Below are positions 1-8,218 of a DNA stretch of 57,821 bases, piece by piece; the stretch's first letter is position 1, and each line of letters opens with the position of its first letter. The stretch spans positions 1 to 57,821 of the forward strand of contig JBAZCN010000006.1 of assembly GCA_041655035.1 (NCBI GenBank), read 5' to 3'. Both the position numbers and the translations under genes were made by a program. The notes below the pieces were generated by a model. It worked only from the letters and a program-made list of their open reading frames with translations. It ran no database searches and had not been told where the DNA came from. This DNA comes from NAT127 sp041655035 (GTDB taxonomy: Bacteria; Pseudomonadota; Gammaproteobacteria; Pseudomonadales; Porticoccaceae).

Positions 1-1
1 T

Positions 2-949
2 TACGACGAGGGTCGCCTGGCCATCGTGCACGGTGTGGGGTCGCCGGATAACACCCGTTCCCATACCGAGGCCCAGCGCTGGTGGGAATCGGGTGCGCCG
101 GGCGATCCCCTTTGTCGCGACGGCTGGCTCAACCGCGCCCTCGCCGGCGTCGATGATAGCCAGTCGCTGCTGCCCGCCGTGGCGCTGACACAGCAGCGGC
201 CGCATATTTTCTACGGCGCCCGCCCGGTGACCACCGCCGCCGATATCGGCACCCTCACCATCGGTGCCGACAGCGGACAGTACTGGCAGCAGTTGCGGGA
301 ACTCTATCGCAGCAGCGATCACCCGGGGCTGCGGGAGGCCGCCGGCAACGGCCTGGAACTGTCGGCCATCCTCGCCCGCCAGCCGGCCGCTACCGCGGCC
401 TATCCCCAAGGCTCGCAACTGGCCGCCAGCCTCCGCGATATCGCCCGCCTCATCAAGGCCGATGTCGGCCTGCAACTGGCGTTTGCGGACTCGCGGGACA
501 GTCCGAACGGCAAAGGCACATGGGATACGCACTCCAATGCCGCCACGGTTGCGGCCGATGGCCCGTTCCCGCAGATGGCCGGAGACCTGGCTGATTCCCT
601 GGCGGCCTTCATGGCGGATCTCGGGCCCCGCCAGGACGACGTCATCGTGGTGACCCTCACCGACTTTGGCCGCAACGTGGTGGAGAACGAAGGGCTTGGC
701 ACCGACCACGGCCGCGCGACCGCGATGTTCGTGCTGGGCGGCAGCGTCCGCGGTGGACAGGTATATGGCTCCCTGCCGGAGCGTTTCGAACGCGACGGGC
801 TGGAAGATGGCATGGACCTGCCGGTAACCACCGACTTCCGCTCGGTGTTGACACCGCTGCTGCAACAGCACCTCGGCCTGGACCGAACCGGCGTCGTGTT
901 CCCCGACTGGCAGGGGCCTTCTCTGCCGATCCTCCGGGGCCTGTCATGA
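2..949 (+). CDS. DUF1501 family protein, C-terminal part (cut by window edge)
   Basis: The reading frame is open from the left edge, so the N-terminus, where a Tat or Sec signal would lie, is missing. The visible part opens with the family block LAIVHGVGSPDNTRSH and later carries GTWDTHSN, TDFGRNVVENEG and GTDHGRATAMFVLGG, which are diagnostic of DUF1501 proteins. These are exported proteins with an alkaline-phosphatase/sulfatase-like fold and no well-defined substrate. The stop overlaps the next start (ATGA at 946-949), so the two genes are translationally coupled. DUF1501 genes often follow a DUF1800 gene, which would lie outside the window. The family call is firm; the biochemical role is unknown. 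Confidence 0.9.
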   Translation, partial: YDEGRLAIVHGVGSPDNTRSHTEAQRWWESGAPGDPLCRDGWLNRALAGVDDSQSLLPAVALTQQRPHIFYGARPVTTAADIGTLTIGADSGQYWQQLRELYRSSDHPGLREAAGNGLELSAILARQPAATAAYPQGSQLAASLRDIARLIKADVGLQLAFADSRDSPNGKGTWDTHSNAATVAADGPFPQMAGDLADSLAAFMADLGPRQDDVIVVTLTDFGRNVVENEGLGTDHGRATAMFVLGGSVRGGQVYGSLPERFERDGLEDGMDLPVTTDFRSVLTPLLQQHLGLDRTGVVFPDWQGPSLPILRGLS

Positions 950-1743
950 ACCGCGCCTGCGCAGTCTGGGCCTCGCTGCTGCTGGTGGCGACGGGCGCCG
1001 CCGCCGATAGCCTTTACGTAAAGATCCAGGATCTCAACCCCGTGGGGGCGGGGGCCTTTGCCGGAGCGGATATCGAAGCGGTCGAGCTTTACGACGGCGC
1101 CAACCAGCGCGCCTATTACGTCACTGACATCGTCGCTGCCCAGGTGCCTGGGAGTGGGGATGACGGCGGCCCCGACTCCGCCAACCTGCGCGGGCTGACC
1201 GTACTCGCCGACTGGGATGCTCCCTATGTCTATTCACTCAACGGCGGCTGGGTCGTTGTCAAGATCGACACCGGCGCCAATCCCGTAGCGGACGACTTTC
1301 GCCTGACCGTCTATGAAGTGGACGGCTCGCTCTATCACTGGGGCGGAGCCCCGGACCCCTACAGGGTTGAAGTGGCCCGCGCTGCCGAGGGCCCCTGGAC
1401 GGTGCTGGGTATCGGCTCCGGCACCGCCCGCTTCACCCTCGACGGCGACATGGCGCCCGCGCTGGACGAGGAAACCGCCGAAAAGATTGCCGATACGGTG
1501 GCGCGGAAACCGGACAACGATCCCATCACCGACGACTTGCGGGAAAAGATGGCCCCTACCCTGGCGCGCCTGGCAGCACTGCGCGATCCGGCGCAGTTGG
1601 GTGTCGAGCTGGACGGCTTCCACCGCTTCTACCACTACCGGGACCACGTGGTGAACGAACACGGGGAAGTGGATGGCGGCCGGGTAATGGCCCCCTGGCT
1701 ACTGCTCGAAGCCGCCTGGGAGCGGTACCGGCAAATCCGTTGA
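946..1743 (+). CDS. Exported protein of unknown function, coupled to the DUF1501 gene
   Basis: The 265-residue protein starts with a Sec-type signal peptide, with cleavage likely after the run ATGAAADS near residue 20. The mature part is acidic and Gly/Asp-rich. Its first half (about residues 22-155) reads like a beta-sandwich with the segment VELYDGANQRAYYVTD, followed by a helical C-terminal part (about residues 165-265). I recognise no family. Translational coupling to the DUF1501 gene by an ATGA overlap makes a shared function in the periplasm or at the cell surface likely. No lipobox or membrane anchor is visible. Confidence 0.75.
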   Translation: MNRACAVWASLLLVATGAAADSLYVKIQDLNPVGAGAFAGADIEAVELYDGANQRAYYVTDIVAAQVPGSGDDGGPDSANLRGLTVLADWDAPYVYSLNGGWVVVKIDTGANPVADDFRLTVYEVDGSLYHWGGAPDPYRVEVARAAEGPWTVLGIGSGTARFTLDGDMAPALDEETAEKIADTVARKPDNDPITDDLREKMAPTLARLAALRDPAQLGVELDGFHRFYHYRDHVVNEHGEVDGGRVMAPWLLLEAAWERYRQIR

Positions 1744-1825
1744 TGGCCGGGCGCGGCGGCCCGCGGCGCACCGGGAAATATCCCACAAAACAGCACTACA
1801 GCACCTGCAACGAGGAGAGTGAACC

Positions 1826-3877
1826 ATGTTCGACCGCAAGCGAATCGCCCTGGGGGTGATCCTGGGGACGATCGGAAGCGCCGTGTCCGGCGGCGCCCTG
1901 GCTGATCCGGAAATTCGGGAGGAGATCATCGTCAAGGGGACCAAAATCCCCATGAAGGTGACCGAACTGACGCACTCCGTGACCGTCGTCGATGAGATCG
2001 AAATTCGCAATCAGGCGTTTACGGATGTCACCGAGGTGCTGCGCAAGCAGGCCGGCATCGAATTCAAGCAGGTCGGCGGCGTCGGCCAGTACAACTACCT
2101 GAAAATGCGCGGTCTTCCTTCCGCCGATGTGCTGGTGGTGATCGACGGGGTGAAGATCAACAAGCCCAGTGACGGTGCGACCGGCAATTTGCTGAGCCAA
2201 CTCGATCCCCAGGCCATCGACAGCATCGAGATCCTGCGCGGCCCGCAGGCCACGCTGTACGGTGCCAATGCCTCTGCCGGTGTGATCGTCGTCAATACCA
2301 AAAGCGGCGCCAAGCCTGTTGCGGACCTGGGATTGGAACTCGGTTCCCAGGAGTGGCGCAAAGTCTCGGCGTCGTTGCGCGGATCCACCGACCTGGGGGC
2401 GGGAACCTGGCTCTACTCCCTGAACGTCTCTGACACCGATAGCGATAATGTTCACCGCCACGAGTTTTTTGAGGACAGGACGATCCAGGTCAAAACCAGT
2501 TACGAGACCGATAACCTGCGGCTGGGCCTGAGCGTGTTCGATGTCGACAATTCCTTCGGTTTTGCCGAGTTGAATGAGAGCACTGATTTTCTGACTTCCC
2601 GGGGCCAGCACTGGGCCTATCAGACGCCGGACCGGGATCAGTACAATGATACGGAGCAGTCGGTCTATAACATCTACGCCGAGCATCAAATCGGCGAGCG
2701 CCTGTCGCACAGGTTGAGCCTCAGCCGCACCGAGAATGCCTACGGCATTCACGACGCCGACAACGGCCTGTTGGGCATTCAGATCGCTGCCGTCGATGGT
2801 ATCGTTCCCGGCGCCCGGAAAGGTGATCAACTTTATATTTACGATCTGCGTTACCCGGGTATCTACCTGGAGCCTCTCGATCTCGACGATCCAGCCAACG
2901 CCGCGTTTCCTGTCGCCGCCTACTATGAAGATAAGAGCGACCAAGTCGAATACAGCCTGATCTATCGGGGGGATTGGTTCGATCTGCTGGGCGGAGCGGA
3001 GTACATCGACCAGTCTGCGTCGCAGTGGGGCAGTTACGGAAGTGCGGACAATGATGATTCCCATATGTCTTATTACGCCAACGGCAACCTCCATCTGTTC
3101 GACAAGCGGTTGGTGGTGTCGCTTGGGCTGCGCACCGATGATTACGACAGCTGGGGTACGGAAACCACGGGGAATATCGGTCTTGCCTGGCATGTGACGG
3201 AGAACACCACGCTCTATGGCAATGCCGGAACCAGTTTCAAGCCGGCAACCATGAGCCAGCTTTTTAACCCGACCTACGGTGACTCATCGCTCAGCCCTGA
3301 ATCCGGAGAAACCTTCGAAGCGGGTATTCGTCACAATGGAATGGACGACCGGTTGTTCGTCGAAGCGACCTATTGGCTTACGCAAATCGACGATGTGATC
3401 TTCTATGATTACTCTGTGCCCAATCCGCGTGCCTTCAATGGCTTTGGCCAGTACAACAACGGCGAGGAGGCGGAAACCAGCGGTGTCGAACTGAAGTTTG
3501 CCTACGATCTGACGGAGACCCTGCAACTCGACGGCAACTATACCTATACGGATTCGCACAAGAAGCCGGTGGAGGGCGATTGGGGGCGCTCGGTGCAGAT
3601 TGCGCGCAACAAGGGCAACCTGGGTCTCAACTACCGCCTGGAAAACCTCACACTCGGCGTCAACGCCTACTACAGCGGGCCGCGGTTGCGCTGGAACCGG
3701 GACGTGGAAACGAAAGAGTATGTGCGTGTCGATCTTTCCGGCCGCTATGCCTACAGTGCCAATCTCTCTTTCAGTTTGCGTGTGGAAAACCTGTTCGACG
3801 AGGACATCATAGAGGAACTGGGCTACAAGGAGCCGGGACTTTACGGTGTTGCCGGTGTCAGCTACAGCTTTTTCTGA
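1826..3877 (+). CDS. TonB-dependent outer membrane receptor, probable siderophore or iron chelate uptake
   Basis: This 683-residue protein has a signal peptide (cleaved around the ALADPEI segment), a TonB-box-like stretch EEIIVKG, then a plug domain of about residues 45-165 with the typical elements MRGLPSADVLVVIDGVKIN and EILRGPQATLYGANASAGVI. The remainder is a 22-strand beta-barrel that ends in the aromatic terminus VSYSFF required for outer membrane assembly. An AGGAGA ribosome site lies at 1812-1817. The genes that follow (DUF3649-like, PepSY, DUF3325-like) are typical partners of ferri-siderophore receptors, so an iron chelate is the most likely ligand. Cobalamin is an alternative, but no cobalamin genes or riboswitch are visible. 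Confidence 0.9.
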   Translation: MFDRKRIALGVILGTIGSAVSGGALADPEIREEIIVKGTKIPMKVTELTHSVTVVDEIEIRNQAFTDVTEVLRKQAGIEFKQVGGVGQYNYLKMRGLPSADVLVVIDGVKINKPSDGATGNLLSQLDPQAIDSIEILRGPQATLYGANASAGVIVVNTKSGAKPVADLGLELGSQEWRKVSASLRGSTDLGAGTWLYSLNVSDTDSDNVHRHEFFEDRTIQVKTSYETDNLRLGLSVFDVDNSFGFAELNESTDFLTSRGQHWAYQTPDRDQYNDTEQSVYNIYAEHQIGERLSHRLSLSRTENAYGIHDADNGLLGIQIAAVDGIVPGARKGDQLYIYDLRYPGIYLEPLDLDDPANAAFPVAAYYEDKSDQVEYSLIYRGDWFDLLGGAEYIDQSASQWGSYGSADNDDSHMSYYANGNLHLFDKRLVVSLGLRTDDYDSWGTETTGNIGLAWHVTENTTLYGNAGTSFKPATMSQLFNPTYGDSSLSPESGETFEAGIRHNGMDDRLFVEATYWLTQIDDVIFYDYSVPNPRAFNGFGQYNNGEEAETSGVELKFAYDLTETLQLDGNYTYTDSHKKPVEGDWGRSVQIARNKGNLGLNYRLENLTLGVNAYYSGPRLRWNRDVETKEYVRVDLSGRYAYSANLSFSLRVENLFDEDIIEELGYKEPGLYGVAGVSYSFF

Positions 3878-3896
3878 TTGCGGGTACTGGAGTATT

Positions 3897-3923
3897 AGAG
3901 GGGAGATGAATCTCTCCTCTTTT
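3897..3923 (+). terminator. Hairpin with T-run between receptor and downstream genes
   Basis: A 10-bp stem (3897-3906 with 3911-3920, one G-U pair) closes a TGAA loop and runs into a short T-tract. It lies 19 bases after the receptor stop and 9 bases before the next start codon. It may reduce read-through into the DUF3649-PepSY-DUF3325 genes rather than isolate them. Confidence 0.65.
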
Positions 3924-3931
3924 CCCTGATT

Positions 3932-4252
3932 ATGGTTTTCAAGAATCGACTTTTTCATTTTAGCCAGGCAGCGGCAATGGCGTTGCGTATCGCCGTGGCT
4001 GTGGCCGGGGGTTACTGCCTGGCCGCCGCGATTGTGAGCCTCGGAGCCTACGCGTTGAAGCTGTCGGGCATGGCGCGCAGCGAGGCCGTGGTGCTCTCCG
4101 CGATGTCGGGTTTTGTGGTGTACCTGTTGATCCTGTTGTGGGGATTCTGCGAAACAAGTCTTCGCCGCTTGCTGTGGGCCCTGGTGGTGTTGCCCGCCGC
4201 GTTGCAGGGCATCGTCTACGTCACGGCCAAGGCCTTGGCGGGCGGTGGCTGA
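3932..4252 (+). CDS. Small inner membrane protein, DUF3649-like (iron uptake)
   Basis: The 106-residue protein has three hydrophobic segments (about residues 13-35, 50-72 and 80-100) separated by short charged turns, as in the DUF3649 membrane proteins that sit between TonB siderophore receptors and PepSY proteins. The stop (4250-4252) is followed after two bases by the ATG of the PepSY gene at 4255, so the genes are one transcriptional unit. A strong ribosome site is not visible before the ATG. A role in reductive release or handling of iron at the inner membrane is inferred only from context and family association. Confidence 0.75.
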   Translation: MVFKNRLFHFSQAAAMALRIAVAVAGGYCLAAAIVSLGAYALKLSGMARSEAVVLSAMSGFVVYLLILLWGFCETSLRRLLWALVVLPAALQGIVYVTAKALAGGG

Positions 4253-4254
4253 CC

Positions 4255-5802
4255 ATGGCGGGCGGAATCAGGCAGTCAATGCAGTGGTTGCATACCTGGG
4301 CAGGCTTGGTGCTCGGAACCCTGTTGTTCGCGATTTTCTGGATGGGCACCCTCAGCGTCTTCGATCAGGAGCTGGATCGCTGGATGATGCCCGAGACCCG
4401 GTTTACCCTGCCGGCGCACTGGAGCCTCGATGAAGTGGTTGTGCCGGCAGTGGAACGTCTGGCGCAGGAAAATGCCATCATCCAGTGGGGCGCGACGTTG
4501 CCGGACGAACGCCGACCCTATGTTCGGCTGTTTTATCAGCTTCAGGGTGGCGGCTTTCATAGCGCCCGTATCGACTCCCGCAACGGAGAGATGCTCGGAG
4601 ACCCTCAAACCCTGGGAGCAACGGGATTTATTTTTCCTTTTCACTACCGGCTGCACCTGAATTGGCTGGGGCTGGGCTACTGGCTGGTCGGCCTGGCCGC
4701 CATGGCGATGCTGGCACTGCTGGTGAGCGGTGTGGTGATCCACAAGAAGATTTTTCGGGATATTTTCACCTTTCGGCCCGGGAAAAGCCTGCCGCGGTCG
4801 AGCCTCGACATGCACAATCTTTCCGCCGTGGCTTTCCTGCCCTTTCATTTTCTTATCACCCTGTCGGGACTCATTATTTTTATCGGTATTTACTTTCCGG
4901 GTGCCGCTGACCTGGTTTATGCGCATCAAGCGAATCCCGGCGCCGCTTTTTTTGCCGAGGCGGGGGATGGCTTTTCACGGCCGCCATCCGCCGAGCCGCT
5001 GACGCGGCATGTGCCATTGAACAGTCTGGTGGAACGGGCACAATCCCACTGGCGGGATGATGTAGGCTTCATCCGGGTCTTCAATCACGGCGATGCCAGC
5101 GCTGTGGTGCAATTGGGGCGTTCCGTAGGCGGCGAAATCAGTTGGAATATCGACAAGCTTTTTTTCGACGCCGGTACCGGTGAACTTCTGAAAGAGAGCG
5201 TCATCGGCAGCATGATGACGCTGCAGCGCTTTTTTGTCGGTTTCCACTTTGTTCAGTTCGAGCACTGGCTGCTGCGCTGGCTCTACTTTATCGGCGGACT
5301 GGCCGGCTGCGCGATGATTGGCACTGGCTTTCTGTTCTGGATACAGTCCCGGCAGAAGCACCATCTGCGGGAGAATTCCCGCAGTCGCGTGCTGGTAGGG
5401 GCCCTGTCGTTGGGCAGCACTCTGGGGCTGATATTGGCCACGGTGGCATTCTTTCTGATAAATCGCATATTGCCCCCTGATGCCGCTTTTATGGGTTGGC
5501 CGCGTGCGGAACTGGAGGTCGCCGTGTTTGCACTGGTCTGGGTTGCCGCCTTCGTGCATCCACTTCGGTGTTTCGCTGCCGCTGCCCGGCAACTGTGTAT
5601 GGCGATTGCCCTGGTCTCTTCGCTGTCGGTAATCGCCAACTGGTTTTCCACCGGTGAAACCCTGTGGATCAGCATCGATGGCGCACATTGGGGCGTAGCC
5701 GGTACCGATATGATGTTGCTGGCCCTTGCCGGGAGCGCCGCTCTCGCCGGCGGCGCACTGCGCCGGCGCGCCTTGCGCCGGGCCATGCCGGCCTTGCCGT
5801 GA
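4255..5802 (+). CDS. PepSY-associated transmembrane protein, probable ferri-siderophore reductase
   Basis: The chosen ATG, two bases after the upstream stop, gives 515 residues beginning MAGGIRQSMQWLHTWAG; a longer frame from 4138 would overlap the upstream gene and is less likely. An N-terminal membrane helix is followed by a periplasmic part (about residues 40-120), then helices carrying conserved histidines (FHYRLHLN, SSLDMHNLS, LPFHFLIT, FEHWLLRWLYF) that could ligate heme, and a group of C-terminal helices. PepSY_TM proteins of this kind, such as FpvG in Pseudomonas, are implicated in ferri-siderophore reduction. The position behind a TonB receptor supports that role. The protein is longer than minimal PepSY_TM proteins because of its extra C-terminal helices. 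Confidence 0.85.
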   Translation: MAGGIRQSMQWLHTWAGLVLGTLLFAIFWMGTLSVFDQELDRWMMPETRFTLPAHWSLDEVVVPAVERLAQENAIIQWGATLPDERRPYVRLFYQLQGGGFHSARIDSRNGEMLGDPQTLGATGFIFPFHYRLHLNWLGLGYWLVGLAAMAMLALLVSGVVIHKKIFRDIFTFRPGKSLPRSSLDMHNLSAVAFLPFHFLITLSGLIIFIGIYFPGAADLVYAHQANPGAAFFAEAGDGFSRPPSAEPLTRHVPLNSLVERAQSHWRDDVGFIRVFNHGDASAVVQLGRSVGGEISWNIDKLFFDAGTGELLKESVIGSMMTLQRFFVGFHFVQFEHWLLRWLYFIGGLAGCAMIGTGFLFWIQSRQKHHLRENSRSRVLVGALSLGSTLGLILATVAFFLINRILPPDAAFMGWPRAELEVAVFALVWVAAFVHPLRCFAAAARQLCMAIALVSSLSVIANWFSTGETLWISIDGAHWGVAGTDMMLLALAGSAALAGGALRRRALRRAMPALP

Positions 5803-6083
5803 TGGTGTTTTTTACAGCCGTTTCCGCGTTCGCCGTGATGGTGGCTGGGCTGTTCTTGCTATCGCTGGCGATGAACAGCCATCGTCGCCAACTGGGCTTG
5901 GCGGGGGAATTGTCTCCTGTCCGCCAATGGCTGCTGCGCGCAATGGGCTTCGGTTGCATTGGTGCGGCCGCAGGCCTGTTTGTTGAGTTTAATGGTACGG
6001 CTGGATTTGGCCTTGTTACCGGGATGCTGGCGGCAGGGGTCGGAATCATGGTGGTTGCGCTCGTCTTCGCCTGGAGGCCATGA
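5802..6083 (+). CDS. Small membrane protein, DUF3325-like
   Basis: The start overlaps the stop of the PepSY gene (TGATG at 5800-5804), giving a 93-residue protein with three predicted membrane helices (about residues 3-25, 45-65 and 68-90) and a short basic loop NSHRRQLGL. Proteins of this size and topology (DUF3325) follow PepSY genes in many siderophore loci. It ends the iron operon; no clear terminator follows. Function is inferred from the conserved gene order DUF3649-PepSY-DUF3325. Confidence 0.7.
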   Translation: MVFFTAVSAFAVMVAGLFLLSLAMNSHRRQLGLAGELSPVRQWLLRAMGFGCIGAAAGLFVEFNGTAGFGLVTGMLAAGVGIMVVALVFAWRP

Positions 6084-6595
6084 TCCCGGGTGGCAGGCCT
6101 CGCAAAAGCATTACACCAGCCGCCTCCTGGATCTGCTGCGGGCTCACCATGAAAAGATTGAGGCGTGGATGCTGGTACAGACTGGAGTCTCATTTGACTC
6201 GTAGACAGCAGGCGGGAAATTGGCTGAGGGCGCGACGGCAACTCCGTCGTGCAATCCCTTTATCAAGATACGGAAATTGGCATAGAGGTTGGTGACCTTG
6301 TGCGGCTCGACTTCACCCAGAATGCGGTTTACGAAGGCTGGTAGCAGCGAGCGTTGAACAGGTGCTCAATGTGTGCTCAGCGCGCGACGGGTGGCGAAGG
6401 TTTTCTTCTGGTCATTAGGCGAGCAGAGCCGTGCGAATCAGAACAATATCACAACAAGGTCAGGGCGAGACTGGGGCGAGGGTTTCGCCGCATAGGGCAG
6501 AGATGTGTGGGGAAGGGTGGAAGTTGCCACCACCAGCGGTCAGAGACGGAAAACCACTGTACCAGTGGCTACATGGTGGGGCATAAGAGCTGGAT
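6084..6595. other. Non-coding stretch with a decayed reading frame
   Basis: No intact gene is visible in about 510 bases. On the minus strand between about 6360 and 6150 a protein-like stretch can be read (VNRILGEVEPHKVTNLYANF, then RILIKG), but it has no start and the frame upstream is broken by stops. A second frame just before it (HIEHLFNARCYQPS) ends where this one becomes readable, as expected after a frameshift. I do not recognise the source. Its position next to a tRNA gene would fit a decayed integrated element. A reading frame running over the tRNA at 6354-6698 is an artefact. Confidence 0.4.
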
Positions 6596-6622
6596 AAAAA
6601 AAGGCCTGCATCGCTGCAAGCC
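6596..6622 (-). terminator. Rho-independent terminator of tRNA-Phe
   Basis: Read on the minus strand, an 8-bp stem (6622-6615 with 6610-6603) closes a GCGA tetraloop and is followed by seven T residues (6602-6596). It starts 12 bases after the tRNA 3' end. Confidence 0.9.
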
Positions 6623-6633
6623 CTTGTTTTCTA

Positions 6634-6709
6634 TGGTGCCCAGAGGCGGAATCGAACCACCGACACGAGGATTTTCAATCCTCTGCTCTACCGACTGAGC
6701 TATCTGGGC
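6634..6709 (-). tRNA. tRNA-Phe (anticodon GAA)
   Basis: The minus strand reads GCCCAGATAGCTCAGTCGG at the 5' end, an anticodon arm with GATTGAAAATC (anticodon GAA), the T-arm GGTTCGATTCC, and a 3' end with an encoded CCA. Length is 76 nt with a fully paired acceptor stem. It has its own promoter upstream and terminator downstream. Confidence 0.97.
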
Positions 6710-6755
6710 TTCAGGTGTTGTCCCTTGCGGGACTGCCTGGCGGCAGGAGGCGCGT

Positions 6756-6784
6756 ATTAAACCGCTTCACTCCGCCGTCGTCAA
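6756..6784 (-). promoter_or_regulatory. Sigma-70 promoter of tRNA-Phe
   Basis: On the minus strand a -35 TTGACG (6784-6779) is separated by 17 bp from a -10 TTTAAT (6761-6756), about 46 bases before the tRNA. The -10 is followed by the GC-rich segment ACGCGCC, typical of stringently controlled stable-RNA promoters. The -35 lies in the loop of the hairpin following yggX. Confidence 0.8.
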
Positions 6785-6796
6785 GTATGCGGAGTG
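6768..6796 (-). terminator. Hairpin after yggX overlapping the tRNA promoter
   Basis: A perfect 8-bp inverted repeat CACTCCGC/GCGGAGTG (6796-6789 with 6775-6768) lies 15 bases after the yggX stop. No strong T-run follows, so termination may be weak. The 13-base loop contains the tRNA-Phe -35 element. Confidence 0.5.
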
Positions 6797-6810
6797 ATTT
6801 GCCGCCAGGT

Positions 6811-7083
6811 TTATGCCGGCGGCGGGGTGTAGCCTTCCGCCTGGTCGTACTCCTCGCCGGACAAAAACCGCTCTCTTTGTTCGTTGAGATAGGTGCGCGC
6901 GGTGAGATCCATCATGTTGAGACGCTTTTCATTGATCAGCATGGTCTGGTGGTCGAGCCATGCCTGCCAGGCCTGATGGGAGATATGGTTGAAGATATCC
7001 TCGCCCTTGGCACCGGGAAAGGGCGGCTGGTCCAGGCCGGGAAGTTCCTGTTTGAGTTTGCGGCAGAACACCGTGCGGGCCAT
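6811..7083 (-). CDS. yggX: Fe(II)-trafficking / oxidative damage protection protein YggX
   Basis: The 90-residue protein has the size and signature of YggX: MARTVFCRKLKQELPGLD with the conserved Cys7, then GEDIFNHISHQAWQAWLDHQ and the helical C-terminal part NEKRLNMMDLTARTYL. YggX is a cytoplasmic protein that protects iron-sulfur enzymes and takes part in Fe(II) handling. The ATG at 7083 is preceded by CAGGAGA, a good ribosome site; a longer frame from 7146 has no support. It follows mutY by 79 bases on the same strand. The mutY-yggX order is conserved in gammaproteobacteria, and MutY is itself an iron-sulfur enzyme. Confidence 0.96.
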   Translation of the reverse strand: MARTVFCRKLKQELPGLDQPPFPGAKGEDIFNHISHQAWQAWLDHQTMLINEKRLNMMDLTARTYLNEQRERFLSGEEYDQAEGYTPPPA

Positions 7084-7162
7084 GGAGTCTCCTGATAGCT
7101 GTTGCGAGGGGGACACAAGGATACGAGTTGGGGGATGTTGCCGCAACCGGGCCCGCGCCGGG

Positions 7163-8218
7163 CTACCCCGGCGCGGGCCCGGGGAGCTCGGCGAGCAGCG
7201 CCTTGATCGGAGCCGGGAGGCCGATTTTGCCGAAATTGGCGGGATCGACCCACAATTGCTCCGCCTCGCCGATTCGCGGCGCGGCTCTGCCGTGGATGTG
7301 GACCGGCGTGTAGTCGAGGTGATAGTGGCTGAAGGTGTGGCGCCGCGGCTCGGCCGGGTGAATCTGCCGGGCGGCTATGCCGAGGTGCTGGCTGACGGCG
7401 GGGATATCCTCTTGCCGGGCCGCTTCCGGAAAGCTCCACAAGCCGCCCCAAATACCTGTGGCCGGCCGCTGTTCCAGCAGTACCCTACCTTGGCCGTCGT
7501 GGATCACCAGCAGGAAGGCGGTCTTTACCGGCAGGGTTTTGCGGGGCTTTTTGCCGGGGTAGGCCGTCGGCTGGCCGGCAGCGAGGGCGGCGCAATCGGC
7601 CCGCACCGGACATTCCCCGCAGCGCGGCCTGGTGCGGGTGCAAAGGGTGGCGCCAAGATCCATGATCGCCTGGGTGTAGTCGGCGACCCGGCGGCTCGGG
7701 GTGTTGCGTTCGGCGATGCTCCACAGACGCGCCGCGACGGCGGTTTCGCCAGGCCAGCCGGCCACGGCCTGGTGGCGGCCGAGCACTCGCTTGACGTTGC
7801 CATCGAGGATGACGGCGCGCTGCCGGAAGGCGATGCTGACGATGGCGCCGGCGGTGGAGCGGCCGATGCCCGGCAATTCGCTGAGAGCTTCGACGTTGTC
7901 GGGGAAAATGCCGCCATGCTCGCCGCTGATGATCTGCGCCGCGCGATGCAGGTTGCGGGCGCGGGCGTAATAGCCGAGCCCGGTCCACAGGTGCAGTACC
8001 TGATCGATGGGAGCGGCGGCGAGGGTCTCGACGCAGGGGAAGGCGCTGGTAAAACGTTCAAAATAGGGGATGACTGTGCTGACCTGGGTCTGTTGCAGCA
8101 TGATTTCCGACAACCACACCCGATAGGGGGTGATGTCGTGTTGCCAGGGCAGGTCCTTGCGCCCGTGGCGGTCGAACCAGCGCAGCAGGCGGGTAGCGAA
8201 AGCCGGTGATTCAGTCAT
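7163..8218 (-). CDS. mutY: Adenine DNA glycosylase MutY
   Basis: MutY removes adenine mispaired with 8-oxoguanine. The 351-residue protein has the catalytic Glu38 in SEIMLQQTQV, the helix-hairpin-helix ELPGIGRSTAGAI, the catalytic Asp in ILDGNVKRVL, and a [4Fe-4S] cluster motif with C-x6-C-x2-C-x5-C spacing (CTRTRPRCGECPVRADC). The C-terminal NUDIX-like domain that recognises 8-oxoG follows (from about residue 230, with GIWGGLWSFPE). The start ATG (8218) overlaps the end of the asmA gene by 8 bases, so the two are co-translated. Length is usual for the family. Confidence 0.97.
   Translation of the reverse strand: MTESPAFATRLLRWFDRHGRKDLPWQHDITPYRVWLSEIMLQQTQVSTVIPYFERFTSAFPCVETLAAAPIDQVLHLWTGLGYYARARNLHRAAQIISGEHGGIFPDNVEALSELPGIGRSTAGAIVSIAFRQRAVILDGNVKRVLGRHQAVAGWPGETAVAARLWSIAERNTPSRRVADYTQAIMDLGATLCTRTRPRCGECPVRADCAALAAGQPTAYPGKKPRKTLPVKTAFLLVIHDGQGRVLLEQRPATGIWGGLWSFPEAARQEDIPAVSQHLGIAARQIHPAEPRRHTFSHYHLDYTPVHIHGRAAPRIGEAEQLWVDPANFGKIGLPAPIKALLAELPGPAPG

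Noticed and set aside
4138..4254. Longer start for the PepSY protein
   Set aside because: It would overlap the DUF3649-like gene and adds an Arg/Gly-rich stretch before the natural membrane start; the ATG at 4255 fits better.
6354..6698. A frame ending in VPRGGIEPPTRGFSILCSTD
   Set aside because: The C-terminal part is the translation of the tRNA-Phe gene on the other strand, a well-known annotation artefact.
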